From Candidatus Melainabacteria bacterium MEL.A1 (GTDB lineage: Bacteria > Cyanobacteriota > Vampirovibrionia > Gastranaerophilales > Gastranaerophilaceae), in NCBI GenBank assembly GCA_001765415.1, contig CP017245.1, positions 1,364,001 to 1,428,000 on the forward strand: 64,000 bases of DNA, read 5' to 3'. Of the stretch, positions 25,626 to 33,958 are shown in pieces. A program made the translations under genes and the position numbers. Each line of letters opens with the position of its first letter. Positions within the stretch are counted from its first letter, which is position 1. A model generated the notes under the pieces. The model was not told the origin of the DNA. It did no database searches and saw only the letters and a program-made list of their open reading frames with translations.

Positions 25626-25826
25626 CTAACCTTCTGCAACAACGGTTGTAAGAAGATCGCCATAACTGTTCATAGAACCGTCTGTTTCTTCTACAACATA
25701 GTTATAGCCTTCTTTTCCGGCAATTGCTTTTTCTGCTTTTTCTAAAGCTTCATCATAATCTTTTGTTTCAGCTACCAATGTTTTTGAAAATTCTGATTTG
25801 TTTTTAATTGTGTAGATATGGTACAT
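25626..25826 (-). CDS. Small hypothetical protein
   Basis: A 66-residue acidic protein with no recognised family. The predicted fold is a beta strand (YHIYTIKN), a helix (DYDEALEKAEKAIAG) and further strands. A strong AGGAGG lies 7 nt before the ATG, supporting translation. No signal peptide or membrane segment. It follows cysE by 18 nt on the same strand and is probably co-transcribed with it. Confidence 0.65.
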   Translation of the reverse strand: MYHIYTIKNKSEFSKTLVAETKDYDEALEKAEKAIAGKEGYNYVVEETDGSMNSYGDLLTTVVAEG

Positions 25827-25844
25827 AGTTTTGCCTCCTCTTTA

Positions 25845-26498
25845 CTATTCGTTTTTATTCATTTTTTCTTTTAATTCTAACACTTCGTATTTAAGTCTGT
25901 TAAGTTCGCATTTTATTGGGTCAGGTATTCTGTTGTGCATCAAAACTCCGTTTTTATCTCTGAATTTTTGATGAACAATTCTTCCAGGAACTCCGACTAC
26001 TGTTGAATAATCCGGTACATCTTCAACGACAACTGAACCTGCACCTACCCTTACGTAATTGCCTAAATTTATGTTTCCAAGAACTTTTGCACCTGCTCCG
26101 ACGATTACTCCATTCCCCAATGTTGGGTGGCGTTTACCATGTTCTTTGCCTGTTCCGCCAAGTGTTACTTGTTGATAAATCAACACATCATCCCCAATTT
26201 CTGTAGTTGCGCCGATTACAACACCTTCTCCGTGATCTATAAAAAATCTTCTACCTATTTTGGCAGCCGGATGGATTTCAATTCCTGTTATAATCCTTGT
26301 TATGTAAGAAATAATTCTAGGAATTAGCGGAATATGCCATTTGTATAATCTGTGTGCAAAGCGATAAGCAATAAGAGCGTGCAATCCCGGATAGCACAAT
26401 ATTACCTCTAAGAGGTTTTCTGCGGCTGGGTCTTTGTCGTAGATAACCTGAATATCTTCTTTGACTTTTGTTATGCCACGTTTTATGATTTTGAACAT
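25845..26498 (-). CDS. cysE: Serine O-acetyltransferase
   Basis: Acetylates serine with acetyl-CoA, the first step of cysteine synthesis. The 217 residues contain the short N-terminal helical domain ([36 protein letters not shown]) and the left-handed beta-helix of hexapeptide repeats, with the signature [20 protein letters not shown] (about residues 76-95) and [16 protein letters not shown] (about 118-133). CGGAGAG precedes the ATG. It is followed on the same strand by the 66-residue protein. No cysK is seen nearby. Confidence 0.95.
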   Translation of the reverse strand: MFKIIKRGITKVKEDIQVIYDKDPAAENLLEVILCYPGLHALIAYRFAHRLYKWHIPLIPRIISYITRIITGIEIHPAAKIGRRFFIDHGEGVVIGATTEIGDDVLIYQQVTLGGTGKEHGKRHPTLGNGVIVGAGAKVLGNINLGNYVRVGAGSVVVEDVPDYSTVVGVPGRIVHQKFRDKNGVLMHNRIPDPIKCELNRLKYEVLELKEKMNKNE

Positions 26499-26507
26499 AA
26501 TCTCTCC

Positions 26508-26612
26508 GAGTGAAATGTGAAATGTCCATATCGTTTACTTCGTTTGGAAATAGCTTTGGTGCGATAGCTCCTGTAATGGTCTTTTCACGTCTTACTTTTC
26601 ACTTTTCACTTA
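26508..26612. repeat. TGAAA-rich intergenic repeat between cysE and tyrS
   Basis: AGTGAAATGTGAAATG at the left, ATCGTTTACTTCGTTTGG in the middle and TTTTCACTTTTCACTT at the right; it shares words with 3901-3955. The left and right ends are inverted relative to each other. Confidence 0.5.
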
Positions 26613-27827
26613 AATTAATTTTGCGAATTTTCTTTTGCCTGCTTGTAATACTACACTGCCTTCAAAGTTAAATGTATAAGCCATATCGGTGATTTTTTCT
26701 CCATCAACTTTCACACCGCCACCTTGAATTAAACGTTTTGCTTCTCCTTTACTTGCAGTGAATTTTAGTTCTACAAGTACATCAAGAATACATTTTCCGT
26801 TCATTCCTGAAACCTCTTGAATATCATCAGGAATACCTTTGTTTGAAACAACATTGATAAACGCATCTTGACCACGTTTTGCACCGTCTTCTCCGTGATA
26901 TTCTGCAGTGATTGTGTAAGCCAGTTTTAGTTTAATATCTCGAGGGTTTACAGAACCTTCAGCGATTTGTTTGTCAATTGTTTCAAGTTCTTCTTTTGTT
27001 GCATCTGTAAGCAAACTATAATATCTTGAAATCATGTTGTCAGGAATACTCATTAATTTCCCAAACATATCGTTTTCACTATCGGTAAGTGAGATACAGT
27101 GTTCAGGATATGTTTTTGACATTTTGACAACGCCGTCTGTTCCTTCAAGTAATGGTAAAAGCATTACTAATTGAGGGTATTTTTTACCGTAAGCGGCTTG
27201 AATATCTCTGCCTAGAAGAGTGTTAAATCTTTGATCTGTTCCACCTAATTCAATGTCAGAATCAATTGCTACAGAGTCATAAGCCTGCATAAGCGGGTAG
27301 AAAAATTCGTGAATAGCAATTGGTCTGCCATCTGCGTAACGTTTTGCGAAATCATCCCTTGTCATCATTTGTGCAACTGTTACGTTTGAAGCAAGTTTCA
27401 ATAAATCAATAAAACTCATAGAATGTAACCAATCGGCATTATTTACAACTTCTGCTTTTGTAACGTCTAAAACTTTTGACATTTGATCAAAGTATGATTG
27501 AGCATTTTGGGCAACTTGTTCTTTTGTAAGAGCAGGTCTTGTTTCTGATTTGCCTGATGGGTCGCCAACCATAGCTGTTGCGCCACCTACGATTAAAACA
27601 ATTTTATGTCCCAAATTTTGAAATTCTCTAAGTTTTCTCATAACAACTGTGTGTCCCAAGTGTAAATCAGGTCTTGTCGGATCCATACCTAATTTTACTC
27701 TTAGAGGAGTATTTGTGTCGTGTGCATGTTGAAGTTTTACTGCAAGTTCTTCAATTCCGCCCGGCAGAACTTCTGCGTTACGAGTTAAGTGTTTCGCTTG
27801 TTCTATAAATTCACTTCTTATTTCCAT
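26610..27827 (-). CDS. tyrS: Tyrosyl-tRNA synthetase
   Basis: Charges tRNA(Tyr) with tyrosine. The 405-residue protein shows the class I HIGH-type motif PDLHLGHTVVMRKL (about residues 52-65), the tyrosine-site region GGTDQRFNTLLGRD (about 195-208) and the second signature VVKMSKTYPEH, where the usual KMSKS ends in Thr. A C-terminal S4-type RNA-binding domain (TASKGEAKRLIQGGGVKVDG) follows. GGAGA precedes the ATG. It is a single gene separated from cysE by a repeat-filled spacer. Confidence 0.96.
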   Translation of the reverse strand: MEIRSEFIEQAKHLTRNAEVLPGGIEELAVKLQHAHDTNTPLRVKLGMDPTRPDLHLGHTVVMRKLREFQNLGHKIVLIVGGATAMVGDPSGKSETRPALTKEQVAQNAQSYFDQMSKVLDVTKAEVVNNADWLHSMSFIDLLKLASNVTVAQMMTRDDFAKRYADGRPIAIHEFFYPLMQAYDSVAIDSDIELGGTDQRFNTLLGRDIQAAYGKKYPQLVMLLPLLEGTDGVVKMSKTYPEHCISLTDSENDMFGKLMSIPDNMISRYYSLLTDATKEELETIDKQIAEGSVNPRDIKLKLAYTITAEYHGEDGAKRGQDAFINVVSNKGIPDDIQEVSGMNGKCILDVLVELKFTASKGEAKRLIQGGGVKVDGEKITDMAYTFNFEGSVVLQAGKRKFAKLI

Positions 27828-27909
27828 TTCAATTCTCCATATTTGATATTTTTCAATAAATTTATTATAACATGCGCAAAAAATTTTTTTTACGGGTTTT
27901 AAAAATGCT

Positions 27910-28464
27910 ATGGATAAAATTAATAATATAAGTTTTACAGGAATTAAAAATGTTGCAGGATGTCAGTTTCAAAGGAACAAGCAATCTTTTTCTACTGCAT
28001 TGTCAATGTGTTTGACCGATGATGTTAATGGAAAAGACCTTTCAGAATTTCATTCAATGGTTAAAAAAGTTGCAACAAAACCAAACCAGTTCGAGCATTA
28101 TAACGGTTCAGATGTTGTCAATATTGAACACTATGCGCAAAATGATGGCACTGCATTGTTTTTGAATGGTGATGAAGTTAAAATTAATGATGAAAATTTG
28201 CCGGTTTTATCTTATATAGCTAAAAAGACAAGACAAATATTTCATTTGCCAAAAGAAAAAATGATTGTGAATAATGAGTATAAAACATCTGATGGTGTTG
28301 GGCAAAATCTTATGTATGGTATAGTAGCTCATTTTAGAGATCCTGAGCATCCTGAAAGAACAGATTTGTATGATACATTTTTTGACACAAATGTGGTCAA
28401 AAGTATCGCAAGGGATATAAATCAATCTATTCAAAAAAAGATGAATATATATTTTGATGTATAA
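27910..28464 (+). CDS. Hypothetical protein with ISFTG N-terminus
   Basis: A 184-residue, mostly soluble protein of unknown family. The N-terminus DKINNISFTGIKN carries the I-x-F-x-G pattern also seen at 49068 (GVNFRGD). The rest is mixed alpha/beta with no signal peptide, membrane segment or catalytic motif that I recognise. No ribosome site is evident before the ATG at 27910. It is closed by a strong bidirectional hairpin shared with the convergent tail-fibre assembly gene. Confidence 0.65.
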   Translation: MDKINNISFTGIKNVAGCQFQRNKQSFSTALSMCLTDDVNGKDLSEFHSMVKKVATKPNQFEHYNGSDVVNIEHYAQNDGTALFLNGDEVKINDENLPVLSYIAKKTRQIFHLPKEKMIVNNEYKTSDGVGQNLMYGIVAHFRDPEHPERTDLYDTFFDTNVVKSIARDINQSIQKKMNIYFDV

Positions 28465-28469
28465 AAAGT

Positions 28470-28498
28470 AAAAACCGGTTTTTTAAAGACCGGTTTTT
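28470..28498. terminator. Bidirectional Rho-independent terminator
   Basis: AAAAACCGGT pairs with ACCGGTTTTT, with A and T runs on both sides, between convergent genes. Confidence 0.85.
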
Positions 28499-28504
28499 GT
28501 TAAT

Positions 28505-28909
28505 TTATAATTGATTTAATTCTTGTCGCAGGCTAAAGATTTGTGTGTTGTAATATTCTAACCATGTTGTTTCTTCGTCTTTTAGTGCAGGTTCGGACAA
28601 TGCTCGGATTCGTTTTTTGTCTAAATCTTCCAATTTTTCTTTGATTTCCTGTTTTCGAATTTCGTTTTGGATGTTTAGTTGGCGGGTTTGAACCTCGTCT
28701 TTTGAAAGTTTGTGCCAAATTCCGTCTTTTTCTTCGTATTCATTTTCTTTTACAGAAATTACATTTCCATTATATAGAATAATAACGTATCCATTGTTTT
28801 GTTTATCTAATAGTTCAACCCATTGTTCATCAGAGATTTCAATTGCTCCGTCGAATTTGTTTTCGTAAAACCCGTAATCTTTATTATTTTTTGTTCCGTA
28901 ATATTTCAT
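28505..28909 (-). CDS. Phage-type tail fibre assembly-like protein
   Basis: A 134-residue protein resembling phage tail-fibre assembly/chaperone proteins. It has a small N-terminal beta domain ending in ISDEQWVELLDKQNNG, the typical 'residue-to-position' linker, then a charged helical C-terminus with EYYNTQIFSLRQELNQL. The assignment rests on the general pattern and on its position 9 nt downstream of a fibre-like gene. AAGGAG precedes the ATG. No other phage gene is present nearby. Confidence 0.55.
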   Translation of the reverse strand: MKYYGTKNNKDYGFYENKFDGAIEISDEQWVELLDKQNNGYVIILYNGNVISVKENEYEEKDGIWHKLSKDEVQTRQLNIQNEIRKQEIKEKLEDLDKKRIRALSEPALKDEETTWLEYYNTQIFSLRQELNQL

Positions 28910-28918
28910 ATTTTCTCC

Positions 28919-29596
28919 TTAATAACCTATAACTATCCAGTTCAAATAAACAAATTGTCCACTGCAACCATAATATAAACCGGTTAAAGATTGTGTTGCA
29001 GTTCCGGCATCAGCGTAATGTGCTGTTCCGCTATAACCTTGTTTGGCAAAAACCGGACAGGCTACTTTACTATATGCAAGCGGATAGGTTATTTTAGAGG
29101 AAGTTCCAAAACCCCATTGTATTAAAATTCCGTTTGGAAGTCTGATATATCCGGGATTATTTTTTGACAAAATTCCTTGTGTAGAATACCATTTGCCCCA
29201 TTCTTCATTTTCGTATTTTCTTGTAAAGATTTCTGGATTTTCTCCGTTGCAAATCCAAATTTGCGTAATAACAGAATTTTCATCTCCTGTTACGACAAGA
29301 GAGCCGGCTTCTCCTTTGGGAATATTAGTCGGTGTGTAAAGGGTTGAAAATATGTAAGTCCCTCTGTTTTTGTAGTCGTTCAAGTTAGTGTCCGCTTCTG
29401 TGACGGTGTGTTCGACGTTCAGATCTGTTTTGTCGGCTTTTTCATTTAGTGTTTTGTTAATTGTTTCAATGTCATTTGCTGTAGAATTTTTATTTTGTTC
29501 GATAAAATTTGCTAGTGAAATGAAATTGGCATTTACTTCATCTGCTTTGGCTTTTGTACCCGGAACAAATGAGTAAGGAATCATTGAATTAGTCAT
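28919..29596 (-). CDS. Phage-type tail fibre protein (gp53-like C-terminus)
   Basis: A 225-residue protein. The N-terminus has a short attachment-like motif (YSFVPGTKAKADEVNANFIS), then a helical/trimeric-looking linker (residues about 30-65). Next is a knob-like region typical of fibre proteins (YKNRGTYIFSTL...WGKWYSTQG), and the C-terminal domain begins GYIRLPNGILIQWGF and ends VYLNWIVIGY, the hallmark of gp53-like tail-fibre ends. AAAGGA precedes the ATG. It forms a two-gene cassette with the assembly-like gene, isolated among housekeeping genes, with no capsid, terminase or integrase in view. Confidence 0.72.
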   Translation of the reverse strand: MTNSMIPYSFVPGTKAKADEVNANFISLANFIEQNKNSTANDIETINKTLNEKADKTDLNVEHTVTEADTNLNDYKNRGTYIFSTLYTPTNIPKGEAGSLVVTGDENSVITQIWICNGENPEIFTRKYENEEWGKWYSTQGILSKNNPGYIRLPNGILIQWGFGTSSKITYPLAYSKVACPVFAKQGYSGTAHYADAGTATQSLTGLYYGCSGQFVYLNWIVIGY

Positions 29597-29663
29597 ATTA
29601 TCCTTTCTGACTAATTTAATGAATTTTGTATTTCGGCGTTTGATACTCTATTATACCATGTGT

Positions 29664-29693
29664 TTGCAAAATCCGTCAATGTTGTGGTATTAT
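29664..29693 (+). promoter_or_regulatory. Promoter giving a leaderless acpS mRNA
   Basis: TTGCAA (29664-29669), an 18-nt spacer and TATTAT (29688-29693), ending 6 nt before the ATG at 29700. Confidence 0.55.
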
Positions 29694-29699
29694 CAAATT

Positions 29700-30044
29700 A
29701 TGGCAATAGGCGTTGATATTGAAGATATAAATAGATTTGTAGGAAAATCGGAAGCTTTTCTTAATCGTGTGTTTACTCCTATAGAACTTGAATATTGTAT
29801 GAAGTATGCAAAACCGGAAAGTCATCTTGCTGCTCGTTTTTGTGCTAAAGAAGCAGTTGTAAAGGCTTTGACTGCTTTGAATATTTTAAATGTTTCGTAT
29901 AATGAAATTGAAGTTTTTCATAATGACAATCAATGTCCGCAAATTCGTATTCTAAAAAATCTTGAAAAAGAGGTCGTTTTTCAAGTAAGTTTGTCGCATG
30001 ATAGAGCAAAAGCTATTGCGTTTGTTACTGCTGAAGTGCAATAG
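29700..30044 (+). CDS. acpS: Holo-[acyl-carrier-protein] synthase
   Basis: Transfers 4'-phosphopantetheine from CoA to acyl carrier protein. With the ATG at 29700 the protein is 114 residues, normal for AcpS; an open frame upstream to 29619 adds an unrelated stretch and is rejected. Motifs are IGVDIEDINRF (about residues 3-13, Mg-binding Asp), VFTPIELEYC and HLAARFCAKEAVVKAL (about 47-62). No ribosome site is present and a -10 box ends 6 nt upstream, so the mRNA is probably leaderless. The 3' end overlaps convergent pheA by 20 nt. Confidence 0.93.
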   Translation: MAIGVDIEDINRFVGKSEAFLNRVFTPIELEYCMKYAKPESHLAARFCAKEAVVKALTALNILNVSYNEIEVFHNDNQCPQIRILKNLEKEVVFQVSLSHDRAKAIAFVTAEVQ

Positions 30045-30897
30045 CATTTTGTTTTTTGTAAGAACCTAAAAATCTTAAATGAGTTGTTTGTTCTTTAACT
30101 TGCTGAATTGTGTGCATAATTTTAGGGTTATGAATATGCCCGTCAAAGTTTACGATAAAAATATATTCCCCAAACTTGTGTTTTGAAGGTCTTGATGCGA
30201 TGTATGAAAGGTTAATGTGATTTTCCATAAATACATTTAAAACATTTAATAATGCACCAGGTTTATTTTCGGTTGAAAATGCCAGAGATGTTCTGTCATT
30301 ACCTGTTTCTTCCGTTTCAAAATCGCCAATTAAAATAAATCTTGTTTGATTTGTTTTGTCGTCATTTATATTTTCTTTTAAAATGTTTAAATTATAAGTT
30401 TCGGCGGTTTTAGCACTCCCAATTGCAGCGTATGTAAGATTATAGTTTTGTAAGTTGCGTGCAGCTTCTGCGGTGCTTGGAGCTTCAATAATATTTACAT
30501 TAAATGGCATTTCGTTATGAATAAAATCTTGGCATTGTGCAAGTGCTTGAGGGTGCGAAATTATTCCGGTGATTGATGAAAATTCTGTCGTTCTCGAGAG
30601 TAAGCAGTGGTTAATTGGCATGTAGCATTCAGAAAGAATTTTGATATTTGGATTTTTGGTAATCATAAGATTGTCAAGACTCTCTCTAACAGTACCTTCA
30701 ATAGAATTTTCTACCGCCAAAACTCCAAGAGAATTTTCATTTTCATCAACGTACTCAACTACCTGCCTAATTGTTTGGAGAGGAGTTGGGTATGCGCTTA
30801 TGTTAAATCGTTTGCAAAATTTATCTTTTGCCATCTCTGTAAAAGAGGCTTGTGGCCCTAGATATGCTATAGTTTTTACTGTTTCTAAATTTAACAT
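30025..30897 (-). CDS. pheA: Prephenate dehydratase
   Basis: Converts prephenate to phenylpyruvate in phenylalanine synthesis. The 290 residues comprise the periplasmic-binding-like catalytic domain (TIAYLGPQASFTEMA at about 9-23, the core motif VENSIEGTVRESLDNL near 62-77 and the catalytic TRF in NQTRFILIGD) and a C-terminal ACT regulatory domain (KPGALLNVLNVF, then LSYIASRPSKHKFGEYIF). The allosteric ESRP motif is ASRP here, and GALV is GALL; this may alter phenylalanine feedback. No chorismate mutase domain is fused. AAGGAG precedes the ATG. The last 20 nt overlap acpS tail to tail. Confidence 0.95.
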   Translation of the reverse strand: MLNLETVKTIAYLGPQASFTEMAKDKFCKRFNISAYPTPLQTIRQVVEYVDENENSLGVLAVENSIEGTVRESLDNLMITKNPNIKILSECYMPINHCLLSRTTEFSSITGIISHPQALAQCQDFIHNEMPFNVNIIEAPSTAEAARNLQNYNLTYAAIGSAKTAETYNLNILKENINDDKTNQTRFILIGDFETEETGNDRTSLAFSTENKPGALLNVLNVFMENHINLSYIASRPSKHKFGEYIFIVNFDGHIHNPKIMHTIQQVKEQTTHLRFLGSYKKQNAIALQQ

Positions 30898-30924
30898 TTG
30901 CGATTACTCCTTATTTTTTATATG

Positions 30925-30953
30925 ATTATAGCAGATAGATAATATTGAGGCAA
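30925..30953 (-). promoter_or_regulatory. Sigma70-type promoter of pheA
   Basis: Minus-strand TTGCCT (plus 30948-30953), a 17-nt spacer and a perfect TATAAT (plus 30925-30930). Confidence 0.6.
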
Positions 30954-30958
30954 GATTA

Positions 30959-32335
30959 ATGAGTGAAATTAAATTTGGAACAGATGGCTGGAGAGCTGTC
31001 GTAGGAAAAGACTTTAATGAGGAAAATGTTAGAACTGTTACAAAAGCTATAGGAAAATATGTTTACGACAATTTTGGGTTAGATAAGGAAATTATTGTCG
31101 GATATGATCCTCGTAATATGGCTTTGGAATACGCTGAACAATCTGCTGAACAGTTGGCAGAATACGGGTTTAAAGTTTTTATATCAAAAAAAGTTATTCC
31201 AACCCCTGTTTTGGCATATAACGCAAAACATTTGAATGCGTGTGCAGTTATGTTTACGGCATCTCACAATCCACCTGAATATTTAGGAATAAAATTTATT
31301 CCGGATTATGCAGGACCTGCAACATCTGAAATTACGGATGAGTTGATGTATAACCTTCATGCTAATTTCAAAACATTGGGTAATGGCTCTGTTACTAAAT
31401 ACAATTTTGCACCAGATTATTTTGCCCATATAGAAAAATTGATTGATTTCAAGAAAATCAAAACTTTTGAAAAAAATATAATTTTCGATGGCTTGTATGC
31501 TGCTAGTATCGGATATTTTGACAAATTGTTGGATATAAACGAAATTAAATATGATAGTTTACACATGTTCCATGATACAAATTTTGGGGGCGGAATGCCT
31601 GAACCGAAGCCAAAATATTTAAAAGAATTGATTGAAAAAGTTAAGTCAACTCCAAATTCTGTTGGATTTGCAAATGATGGTGATAGTGATAGATTTGGTG
31701 TGATTAATGAAAATGGAGAGTATGTTTCTCCAAATGAGATTATTTCAATTCTTTTGATGCACTTGAAAAAGCACAAAAACTATTCCGGAACATTAGTGAA
31801 AACAGTTGGTGCTAGTCTTTTGTTGAACAAAGTTGCAGAAAAATTGGGTGTAGAAGTTATTGAAACTGCAGTTGGTTTTAAACATGTTGGTGAGTCAATG
31901 AGGAGGTTTAATCCAATTATTGGTGGTGAAGAATCAGGTGGTTTGAGTATTCAGGGACATATTCCTGAAAAAGACGGTATTCTTGCAAACTTACTTGTTT
32001 TAGAAGCAATGGCTTATGCGAATAAATCTCTTGTAGAACTTCAAAAAGATTTGTATGACTTTGTGGATTGTAAATTTTATAATGATAGAATTGACAAGCG
32101 TCTTGAAAATGTTGAAGAAATTAAACCGGTATTGGAAAAATATAAAAATAAGACAGAAATTGGAGATTTCAAGGTAAAATCAATTGATACAAAAGATGGT
32201 GTAAAACTTTATTTTGATGATAATTCAAGTTGGGTTCTTGTCAGACCGAGTGGAACAGAGCCATTATTGAGAATTTATTTTGAAAGTGATAGTGTAGAAA
32301 AACTAGAAAAATTAAGAATGGTATTACAAGGTTAG
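30959..32335 (+). CDS. Phosphoglucomutase/phosphomannomutase family protein
   Basis: Alpha-D-phosphohexomutase interconverting hexose 1- and 6-phosphates, feeding sugar-nucleotide synthesis. The 458-residue protein shows the four family signatures in order: active-site phosphoserine loop VMFTASHNPPEYLGIKF (about residues 97-113), metal-binding NDGDSDRFG (about 239-247), sugar-binding GGEESGGLS (about 321-329) and phosphate-binding RPSGTEPLLRIY (about 431-442). GAGG lies 10 nt before the ATG. Glucose versus mannose specificity is not clear. It is a single gene with no obvious terminator; the 126-nt gap that follows shows nothing notable. Confidence 0.92.
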   Translation: MSEIKFGTDGWRAVVGKDFNEENVRTVTKAIGKYVYDNFGLDKEIIVGYDPRNMALEYAEQSAEQLAEYGFKVFISKKVIPTPVLAYNAKHLNACAVMFTASHNPPEYLGIKFIPDYAGPATSEITDELMYNLHANFKTLGNGSVTKYNFAPDYFAHIEKLIDFKKIKTFEKNIIFDGLYAASIGYFDKLLDINEIKYDSLHMFHDTNFGGGMPEPKPKYLKELIEKVKSTPNSVGFANDGDSDRFGVINENGEYVSPNEIISILLMHLKKHKNYSGTLVKTVGASLLLNKVAEKLGVEVIETAVGFKHVGESMRRFNPIIGGEESGGLSIQGHIPEKDGILANLLVLEAMAYANKSLVELQKDLYDFVDCKFYNDRIDKRLENVEEIKPVLEKYKNKTEIGDFKVKSIDTKDGVKLYFDDNSSWVLVRPSGTEPLLRIYFESDSVEKLEKLRMVLQG

Positions 32336-32461
32336 CCTAAAAGTTTTTAGATGCCAAAGGCTTTGTGTAAATATGCTCTGTTTGTATCAAAAATTACATT
32401 GTCGGATTATTAAATCTGAACTATGTAGGTAATTTTTTGTTATTGGTTTAAATAGAAATTA

Positions 32462-33004
32462 TTATAAAAACAACCGAAATATAAAACGGAGCATTCTCAT
32501 AGAAATACGGCTAATACGCATTGGAGAAATTTTTTTTATACCATATTCATTAACTATTTCTTCATTTTGAGCATCTCTATAAAATTCTTCTATATCAATG
32601 TCACTATTTGGATTGTATTCTACTGGTACGACTTTTTTACGTTTTACAAATTTAGAACGAACAATTTCAAACTCTCCATTATCAAGGAATACTCCTCCAC
32701 ATTTGTAACAAGTATCAATTTGTATTCCGAGCGCTCTTGTTTTTGCCATAGGAGTTCCGCAGGCTGGACAAATTCTTGTTTTGTTTTCATCTACAGGCAT
32801 GAAGTTTTTATTAGAAAGAGCTTGTTTAATTTCTGAAATATCTGCGTTTTTATCGCTAAATTCTTGAATTTCTTTATTATCAAAAAATATTCCGCCACAT
32901 CCGTTTGAACAAACATCAATGTTTATGCCTTTATCTGTAATGAATATTTTTTGCATTTCATTGTCACAAGCAGGACATTTTATAATTTCTTCCGTGTCAC
33001 CCAT
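32462..33004 (-). CDS. Tandem zf-TFIIB-type zinc ribbon protein
   Basis: A 180-residue protein with two zinc-ribbon units of the zf-TFIIB family: CPACDNEM...CSNGCGGIFFDNKEI (about residues 9-47) and CPACGTPM...CYKCGGVFLDNGEFE (about 79-112), each with four cysteines and the conserved G-G-hydrophobic-hydrophobic-D turn. The C-terminus is basic and rich in Arg/Met/Phe (ISRISMRMLRFIFRLFL), possibly a membrane-associating amphipathic helix. GGAG precedes the ATG. Function unknown; single gene. Confidence 0.8.
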   Translation of the reverse strand: MGDTEEIIKCPACDNEMQKIFITDKGINIDVCSNGCGGIFFDNKEIQEFSDKNADISEIKQALSNKNFMPVDENKTRICPACGTPMAKTRALGIQIDTCYKCGGVFLDNGEFEIVRSKFVKRKKVVPVEYNPNSDIDIEEFYRDAQNEEIVNEYGIKKISPMRISRISMRMLRFIFRLFL

Positions 33005-33054
33005 TATTTAATTCTCCATTGTTCTAATTCTTATAATAATAGTTTCTATTTAAT

Positions 33055-33083
33055 AAAAAACCTCCTTTTAAAGGAGGTTTTTT
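33055..33083. terminator. Terminator of the M48-like gene
   Basis: AAAAAACCTCCTTT and AAAGGAGGTTTTTT form a near-continuous hairpin with A/T runs on both sides. It lies 24 nt past the stop of the minus-strand gene at 33107. Confidence 0.85.
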
Positions 33084-33106
33084 AGTGTTTATATTAGATT
33101 TGCTAA

Positions 33107-33943
33107 TTATTTTGTTTCTGCGTTTTCAGACAAGTTTTTCAAAATTGTATAAGACGCATCCCATCCGTTTAAACCGCCAGTAGCTTTGTATTTAGCAATT
33201 TGTTTAGCTCTTTCTTTTTTTAGCTTAGCTTGTTCTTTTTGGAATTTAGCTAACTTAGATTTATTGGCATTTCTTTCAGTAATTGTTGGTTGAATATAAG
33301 CCAAGAAATTTTTGTATTCTTTGCAGTTGTAGCCGGCTTTAACTTTAGATGGGTAGTTGTATGATAAATAGTCATAAATATACATTGTGCGTCTAAAGTT
33401 ATTTGGTTGGCTTTTTAGGATATCCAAAGATGTTCCAGGTTGTTTGCCCAAAATAACAATCATAGCTAATGGGTTATAACCGGCTTGTATCATTAAATCA
33501 ACACCAGTAATATCAGCGTTCATTTTGTCTTTTTCAGACATACTTTTTAGAGATAATTCGTTTGCAATCAAGGCAGTGTTTTCAAGGCTTGTGTCTGCGA
33601 AATTTCCTGCAAGAGCTGATGTTACGTTAGATACAAATTTTTTCTTAGATGCGTTAGCGTTGATAATAACACCAATTTGTTGTGCGATTACAGCTGCAAC
33701 TTCGTTATCGTTACCAGCGTAGCCTAAATCTATTTTTGGAATGTAAAGTTCGTTGTTAGAGTTTGATGTGCTATTCGTAACTTCTGTTTCTGTTACAACA
33801 AACTTTGTAGTTGATGGCAAGCTATTCTTAGTCAAAACCTGTTTCCCTACTGTAGGAACTCTGTCAACTGCACTCCATGTTGCAGCTAGTGACGGAGTTG
33901 CAAGAGATGCTGCCAAAAATAATGACAAAATGATTTTTTTCAT
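33107..33943 (-). CDS. Secreted M48-like protein with degenerate active site
   Basis: A 278-residue protein with a clean signal peptide (IILSLFLAASLATPSLA|A). The middle follows the M48 (BepA/Oma1-like) peptidase layout: NDNEVAAVIAQQIGVIINAN (about residues 79-96) aligns with the zinc helix that normally reads xxHExxH, and NADITGVDLMIQAGYNPLAM (about 142-161) aligns with the third-ligand helix EADxxGVxxxxxAGYDPxAM. His-Glu-x-x-His is replaced by Gln88-Gln-Ile-Gly-Val92 and the glutamate ligand is Asn, so no zinc site remains. A Lys-rich helix (about 225-255) follows. GGAG precedes the ATG. Probably a periplasmic pseudoprotease, scaffold or binding protein. Confidence 0.72.
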   Translation of the reverse strand: MKKIILSLFLAASLATPSLAATWSAVDRVPTVGKQVLTKNSLPSTTKFVVTETEVTNSTSNSNNELYIPKIDLGYAGNDNEVAAVIAQQIGVIINANASKKKFVSNVTSALAGNFADTSLENTALIANELSLKSMSEKDKMNADITGVDLMIQAGYNPLAMIVILGKQPGTSLDILKSQPNNFRRTMYIYDYLSYNYPSKVKAGYNCKEYKNFLAYIQPTITERNANKSKLAKFQKEQAKLKKERAKQIAKYKATGGLNGWDASYTILKNLSENAETK

Positions 33944-33958
33944 TTTTTTACTCCTATC

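Noticed and set aside
28505-29596. Prophage
   Set aside because: Only fibre and assembly-like genes are seen; there is no integrase, terminase, capsid or att-like duplication.
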